Source: Polycyclovorans sp964425915
GTDB taxonomy: Bacteria; Pseudomonadota; Gammaproteobacteria; Nevskiales; Nevskiaceae
DNA length: 64,000 bases
Direction: 5' to 3'
Assembly (NCBI GenBank): GCA_964425915.1
Contig: CAYROO010000008.1
Span: 38,474 to 102,473 of the forward strand
Under the pieces are notes generated by a model. That model ran no database searches, was not told the DNA's origin, and saw only the letters and a program-made list of their open reading frames with translations. Below are positions 60,317 through 64,000 of the stretch, piece by piece. The stretch's first letter is position 1. Each line of letters begins with the position of its first letter. Position numbers and translations under genes: made by a program.

Positions 60317-61618
60317 TTGATTGTCAATCTGCTGATTGTGGGCCTACTGATCACGCTCAACGGCGTGCTGGCCATGTCCGAACTTGCCGTGGTGTCGGCC
60401 CGCGACGCGAGGCTCAAGGTACTGGAGCGGCGCAAGGCGCGCGGTGCCCGCTCGGCACTGGCCTTGCGGGCCCAACCCGGCCGCTTCCTCAGCACCGTCC
60501 AGATCGGCATCACGCTGGTCGGCGTGGTCGCCGGCGCCTTCAGCGGCACCACCCTCGCGGCCCCCTTGGCCGACTGGCTGATGACCCTTGGGGTGGGCGA
60601 GCAGGTCGCAGACGAAACCGCCTTCTTCCTGGTGGTCGCCGCCGTCACGTACCTGTCGCTGATCATCGGCGAGCTGGTGCCCAAGCAGATCGCCTTGCGC
60701 AATCCCGAGCGGGTGGCACTGCTGGTGGCGCCCCCGATGCAGCTGCTGGCGCGCCTGGCGCGTCCACTGGTGTGGCTGCTGGATGTGTCGAGCCGACTGC
60801 TGCTGCGCCTGCTGCCCGCGCGCGGCGAGGACGCCCGTATCACCGACGAGGAGATCCACGCGGTGGTGGCCGAAGCGGCTTCCAGCGGGGTGGTTGAACC
60901 GGAAGAGCGACAGATGATTGCCGCTGTCATGCGCATGGCGGACCGCAATGTGCGCGCCCTGATGACACCGCGGCAGGAGGTCGAATGGATCGACCTGGAT
61001 GATCCACTCGAAGCGCAACTCCGCGCCTTGCGCAATTGCCGGCACAGCAAGATGGTGGCGGCACGCGGCGATGTCGACCAATTCATCGGCTGGGTCTCGG
61101 TCAAGCGGCTGCTGGACGCGGTGCTGGATGGGCAGGACCGGGTGGTCCCATCACTGCATGTGGAGGAAGCCCTGGTGGTCCCGGATACGGTGGATGCGCT
61201 GCAGATGATCGCGAAACTGCGCAGTGCGCCCCTGCGCTCGGCCATCGTGGTCGATGAGTTCGGTAGCCTGCAGGGCATCATCACCGTCGGCGACATCCTG
61301 TCCGCGATTGCCGGCAGCCTGCTGGACGACAGCGACGAGCAGGCCACCGCGGTCATGCGTCCCGACGGCAGCTGGCTGGTCGACGGCGATCTCGACGTCG
61401 CCGGCCTGTCGGATCTGCTGCAGCTTGACCTGCCGCGCCAACAGGATTTCGAGACCGTGGCGGGCATGGTGCTGTCGCTGATGGGGCATTTACCCCGGGT
61501 CGGCGAGAGCGTGGATCTGCAGGACTGGTCCATCGAGGTGCTCGACCTCGACGGCCGCCGTATCGACAAGTTGCTGATCTACCGCCAAGTGCGCGAACCG
61601 CCCGAGGCATCGGGCTAG
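60317..61618 (+). CDS. CorC/HlyC-CNNM family membrane protein
   Basis: A 433-residue protein with a probable TTG start (MIVNLLIVGLLITLNG) because no ATG precedes the first helix. Domains: DUF21/CNNM membrane region (about 1-140, NGVLAMSELAVVSAR and LSLIIGELVPKQIAL), two CBS domains (about 205-330, MTPRQEVEWIDLD and VVDEFGSLQGIITVGDIL) and the CorC_HlyC C-terminal domain (about 345-425). The family includes Mg2+/Co2+ transport-related proteins. Independent of the steroid genes. Confidence 0.92.
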   Translation: MIVNLLIVGLLITLNGVLAMSELAVVSARDARLKVLERRKARGARSALALRAQPGRFLSTVQIGITLVGVVAGAFSGTTLAAPLADWLMTLGVGEQVADETAFFLVVAAVTYLSLIIGELVPKQIALRNPERVALLVAPPMQLLARLARPLVWLLDVSSRLLLRLLPARGEDARITDEEIHAVVAEAASSGVVEPEERQMIAAVMRMADRNVRALMTPRQEVEWIDLDDPLEAQLRALRNCRHSKMVAARGDVDQFIGWVSVKRLLDAVLDGQDRVVPSLHVEEALVVPDTVDALQMIAKLRSAPLRSAIVVDEFGSLQGIITVGDILSAIAGSLLDDSDEQATAVMRPDGSWLVDGDLDVAGLSDLLQLDLPRQQDFETVAGMVLSLMGHLPRVGESVDLQDWSIEVLDLDGRRIDKLLIYRQVREPPEASG

Positions 61619-61716
61619 CGGCGCATCCGCGTTCGGGAGCCACTTGCATTGGCCACCTCTTCGGCGCACCGTGAAGCCAGGCGCCGGTCACGGCGCCCCT
61701 ACCTGGAGCGCCATTG

Positions 61717-61947
61717 ATGGATACCGGATCGACCCTGAAAGTCGGCGACATCGTCACCACACTGGACGGCGGCCCCCGCATGAAAGTGGCGAGCATTGAC
61801 ACTGGAACTGGCGATATCCGCTGCACGTGGACCCGCGGCCCCGGCAAGTGCAGTCGTCTCTTCGAACCGCAGCAACTCATGGCGGCCGTCGCGAACCGCC
61901 ACGTCACGACAGCGGCGCAGCCGCCGCAACGACAACGCCGCCGATAA
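61717..61947 (+). CDS. DUF2158 family small protein
   Basis: A 76-residue protein. Residues 5-50 (LKVGDIVTTLDGGPRMKVASI, then IRCTWTRGPGKCSRLFEPQQL) match the DUF2158/YodC pattern of a short beta domain with a conserved GGP-M segment and Cys/Trp positions. The tail from about 55 is basic and Gln-rich. Start ATG at 61717; a TTG just upstream is possible. Function unknown. Confidence 0.75.
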   Translation: MDTGSTLKVGDIVTTLDGGPRMKVASIDTGTGDIRCTWTRGPGKCSRLFEPQQLMAAVANRHVTTAAQPPQRQRRR

Positions 61948-61954
61948 CCGCCGC

Positions 61955-62275
61955 TCAGCCCCGCTCAGCCAGCTTGAGCCCGAGCACCCCAACGATGATC
62001 AGCCCGAGACTGGTCAGGCGCAGCCATCCCATCGATTCGCCGAACAGCACGATTCCCAGGATCACCGTACCGATCACGCCGATCCCCATCCAGACGGCAT
62101 AGGCGGTACCCACGGGCAGCGTTCTCATGGCCAGTCCGAGCAGCACCACGCTGACCGTCATCGATGCCAGCGTCAGCACACTGGGCAGCGGCCGGGTGAA
62201 GCCTTCGGTGTACTTCAGACCGATGGCCCAGCCGATCTCGAACAAGCCGGCCAATACCAGCAGTAGCCAACTCAT
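61955..62275 (-). CDS. sugE: SMR-family guanidinium exporter SugE/Gdx
   Basis: A 106-residue four-helix exporter. Glu13 in AGLFEIGWAIGLKYTEGF is the proton/substrate site, and GTAYAVWMGIG with LFGES mark the Gdx (SugE) branch rather than EmrE. Gdx proteins expel guanidinium in exchange for protons. The upstream region folds as a guanidine-II riboswitch, which independently supports this substrate. Start MSWLLLVL has GGAGG 5 bases upstream. Confidence 0.93.
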   Translation of the reverse strand: MSWLLLVLAGLFEIGWAIGLKYTEGFTRPLPSVLTLASMTVSVVLLGLAMRTLPVGTAYAVWMGIGVIGTVILGIVLFGESMGWLRLTSLGLIIVGVLGLKLAERG

Positions 62276-62292
62276 GGTTGATTCCTCCACCA

Positions 62293-62339
62293 CGAGGGTC
62301 GTCCCCCGAACGTAAACCCGGCGAGGTCGTCCTCGTCGG
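62293..62339 (-). ncRNA. guanidine-II riboswitch (mini-ykkC) upstream of sugE
   Basis: On the minus strand two adjacent hairpins both carry the ACGA loop. P1 is CGAGG-ACGA-CCTCG (62322-62335), extended by CCG/CGG. P2 is CGGGGG-ACGA-CCCTCG (62293-62308). A 13-base linker joins them, and the GGAGG ribosome binding site follows P2 directly. Two ACGR-capped stems before an SMR gene define this class, in which guanidine binding to both loops exposes the ribosome binding site. Confidence 0.9.
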
Positions 62340-62345
62340 TGCCGG

Positions 62346-62750
62346 TCAGGCCGGCGCAGCGCGCAGCCGCGCCTCCACTTCCATGCGGCGTCCGATGTAC
62401 GGAATCTGCAGCCAGAAAGAGAAGTAGAAGAACGTCAGATACCAATAGGGTACGACGAATCCGATGCCGAGGTCTTTATAAACGGCCAACAGCAAGTAGT
62501 CGTAGACGAACAATGGCACCGTCAGATAGAACGCCAGCCAGCGCGCGTTGCGGCGATGCTGGCCGTCGTTCCAGAAAGTCCGCAGGGTCCAGCGCGCCAT
62601 CGGAAAGTACAACAGCGTCACGCCGATGACGATGACGACCTTGGCCCAGCCGTACCACTGCTGGTAGTACTCGGGGAGGCCGATCAGATAGAACGTCAGC
62701 CAGGTGGCAAAGCTGTATGCCAACAGCTTGAGATGGTGTCTCAGGTTCAC
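62346..62750 (-). CDS. hypothetical membrane protein
   Basis: A 134-residue protein starting MNLRHHLKLLAYSFATW. Four hydrophobic segments (about 9-27, 35-52, 70-87, 98-115) and many aromatic residues (YYQQWYGW, YWYLTFFYFSFW). I do not recognise the family. It lies upstream of the riboswitch on the same strand, so some read-through into sugE is possible. No other link is evident. Confidence 0.7.
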   Translation of the reverse strand: MNLRHHLKLLAYSFATWLTFYLIGLPEYYQQWYGWAKVVIVIGVTLLYFPMARWTLRTFWNDGQHRRNARWLAFYLTVPLFVYDYLLLAVYKDLGIGFVVPYWYLTFFYFSFWLQIPYIGRRMEVEARLRAAPA

Positions 62751-62833
62751 GCCGTCACTCCCGAATGTGTTGATCGGAGACCCAAGGAGTTCAGCTCAAC
62801 CGGGCCGGCAACGCAATGACCTCCAACGTCATC

Positions 62834-63235
62834 TCAGGCTTCGGGCGCCCCCGGCCACTGCCGATGCCCATCCGTGATGGCATGCCAGCTCGCCCTTGAG
62901 GCGGTGTGGATGTGATACGCCCGCGCACCGCGAATCGGACCATCGACGGTGCCCAGCCGCAAGCGCTTGACCGCTGGAAGATCATCTCGGGCACTGTAGA
63001 TCGGACTGCCACACCGTCCGCAGAACACCCGCGCCTTGCCTGGCGTGGCGCGAAACTCCCGCAACAGCTCGACCCCCGCCAGCAGCCGGAACCGGTCTGC
63101 GTCGATCGGGGTCACCGCCACAAAGGCTGTGCCTTGGGCCTTCTGGCATTGACGACAGTGGCACAGGGAGATCTCGTCGAGGGTGCCGTCATACTGGTAT
63201 CGCACCCCGCCACAGAGACAGCTTCCGGTGATCAT
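62834..63235 (-). CDS. GFA-family zinc protein (glutathione-dependent formaldehyde-activating type)
   Basis: A 133-residue protein with the GFA (PF04828) cysteine pattern: GSCLCGGVRY, CHCRQCQKAQG and FCGRCGSPIYS, which bind one or two zincs, and a C-terminal HIHTASRA segment. Some relatives add glutathione to formaldehyde, but most members are uncharacterised. It stands alone and is divergent from the SDR at the right edge. Confidence 0.9.
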   Translation of the reverse strand: MITGSCLCGGVRYQYDGTLDEISLCHCRQCQKAQGTAFVAVTPIDADRFRLLAGVELLREFRATPGKARVFCGRCGSPIYSARDDLPAVKRLRLGTVDGPIRGARAYHIHTASRASWHAITDGHRQWPGAPEA

Positions 63236-63405
63236 GCAGGCCCTCCTGAGCGAACAGCGTCAGCCCAGAGCCTAGCAAGCTTGACCCGCCCATCGCAGCG
63301 GGCTGATCCCACAAACTGACGAGGTCCCGCCACAGCTGCGGCGCTAAGGTCCGATTACAACGCAGCCGGGCGCGGTCCCGGCGCCATCAAGAGCGAGGAC
63401 CTGGA

Positions 63406-64000
63406 ATGAATCAGCCGTTGAAAGGAGTGGTGGCCGTGGTGACGGGCGCGTCGCGCGGTGCCGGCAAGGGGATTGCCGAGGCGCTGGGCGCGGAGGGCGC
63501 CACGGTGTATGTCACCGGGCGCTCGTTGAAGGAAGGCGATGCGCCACTGCCGGGCACGATTGCTGGCACGGCGGATGCCGTGACACGGGCCGGCGGCCAG
63601 GGCATTGCGGTGGCCTGTGACCATGCCCGGGACGCGGACGTGAAGGCGCTGTTTGAGCGCATCGCAAACGAGCAGGGGCGCGTGGACATCCTGGTCAACA
63701 ACGCCACCTTTCTGCATGACGAGCTGATCGTGAAGGGCGGCTTCTGGGAGAAGTCGCTGGATTTGGCGGATATTCTCGATGTCGGCCTGCGCTCGGCGTA
63801 TGTCGCAAGCTGGTACGCCGCGCCGCTGATGGTGAAGCAGAAGAACGGGCTCATTGCTTTCACGTCGAGCTTCGGCGCCAGCTGCTACATGCACGGCCCA
63901 GCCTACGGTGCGCAAAAGGTGGGCGTAGACAAGTTTGCCAAGGACATGGGGGTGGACCTGAAGGCCCATAACGTGGCGACCGCCTCGATCTGGATGGGGA
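63406..64000 (+). CDS. short-chain dehydrogenase, DHRS1-like, cut by the right edge
   Basis: The first 198 codons of an SDR start at MNQPLKGVVAVVTGASRGAGKG. The cofactor motif TGASRGAG and VTGRSL, NNATF near 104, catalytic Ser in FTSSFGAS and Y-x3-K in AYGAQKVG are present. The segments TVYVTGR, DVGLRSAY and the TASIWMG end resemble animal and bacterial DHRS1-type reductases, usually 290-310 residues, so about 100 residues are missing. The substrate is unknown; steroid or other carbonyl reduction is possible. Confidence 0.88.
   Translation, partial: MNQPLKGVVAVVTGASRGAGKGIAEALGAEGATVYVTGRSLKEGDAPLPGTIAGTADAVTRAGGQGIAVACDHARDADVKALFERIANEQGRVDILVNNATFLHDELIVKGGFWEKSLDLADILDVGLRSAYVASWYAAPLMVKQKNGLIAFTSSFGASCYMHGPAYGAQKVGVDKFAKDMGVDLKAHNVATASIWMG

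Overview
This 64 kb window comes from a GC-rich bacterial chromosome, most probably a gammaproteobacterium of the Nevskiales/Solimonadaceae or a related lineage that degrades steroids. The placement is an inference from gene content: a cbb3 oxidase/FNR/FixLJ oxygen-response block, YceH and TesB-like genes, and a C/D-ring steroid operon resembling the mycobacterial KstR2 regulon. Genes are packed tightly with many ATGA overlaps. I see no rRNA, tRNA, CRISPR array, insertion sequence or phage gene. No gene-free stretch exceeds about 200 bases.

Layout. 1-9.7 kb: an acyl-CoA dehydrogenase cut by the left edge, a DUF1631 protein, a beta-ketothiolase and fused isobutyryl-CoA mutase (icmF) operon with a divergent AraC regulator, and a DUF924 protein. 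9.7-23.3 kb: oxygen sensing and microaerobic respiration. It holds a heme-PAS FixL/FixJ pair, a persulfide-dioxygenase-like hydrolase, FNR, hemN, and the cytochrome cbb3 genes ccoNOQP with ccoG, ccoI, ccoS and small membrane genes. Four FNR boxes lie 54-58 bp ahead of four minus-strand starts. 23.3-32 kb: a crotonase, an operon of exported proteins (PHP hydrolase, two lipoproteins, phospholipase-like protein), a CsoR-family repressor, a YceH-transaldolase-fatty acid hydroxylase overlap operon, and an iron alcohol dehydrogenase. 32-39 kb: an unusual set with an IPT-like exported protein, a TPR-secretin lipoprotein, a small exported protein, an odd fused regulator (OmpR-type winged helix, protein-kinase N-lobe remnant, receiver domain) and a membrane histidine kinase. 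Three TGACG repeats spaced exactly 11 bp precede it. 39-43 kb: pyruvate carboxylase and a small membrane protein. 43-60.3 kb: the steroid C/D-ring block. The minus-strand operon runs extradiol dioxygenase, ipdA, ipdB, crotonase, ipdC, echA20, two acyl-CoA dehydrogenases, fadA6, SDR and CocE-type lipoprotein hydrolase; the divergent plus-strand set is an FAD-dependent ketosteroid-dehydrogenase-like enzyme, an SDR and fadD3. 60.3-64 kb: a CorC/CNNM-type protein, a DUF2158 protein, a SugE/Gdx exporter behind a guanidine-II riboswitch, a membrane protein, a GFA-family protein and an SDR cut by the right edge.

How the genes work together. FadD3 activates the C/D-ring acid (HIP). The acyl-CoA dehydrogenases, IpdC, EchA20, IpdAB and FadA6 open both rings and thiolyse the product, and the extradiol dioxygenase belongs to the A/B-ring stage. 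IcmF, thiolase and pyruvate carboxylase could carry short-chain acyl-CoAs into central metabolism. A nearly identical 44-bp element lies upstream of both the left-edge acyl-CoA dehydrogenase and the dioxygenase operon, tying the two ends of the window into one probable regulon. The most unusual items are this element, heptamer arrays flanking fadA6, and the secretin/fused-regulator locus with its 11-bp direct repeats.
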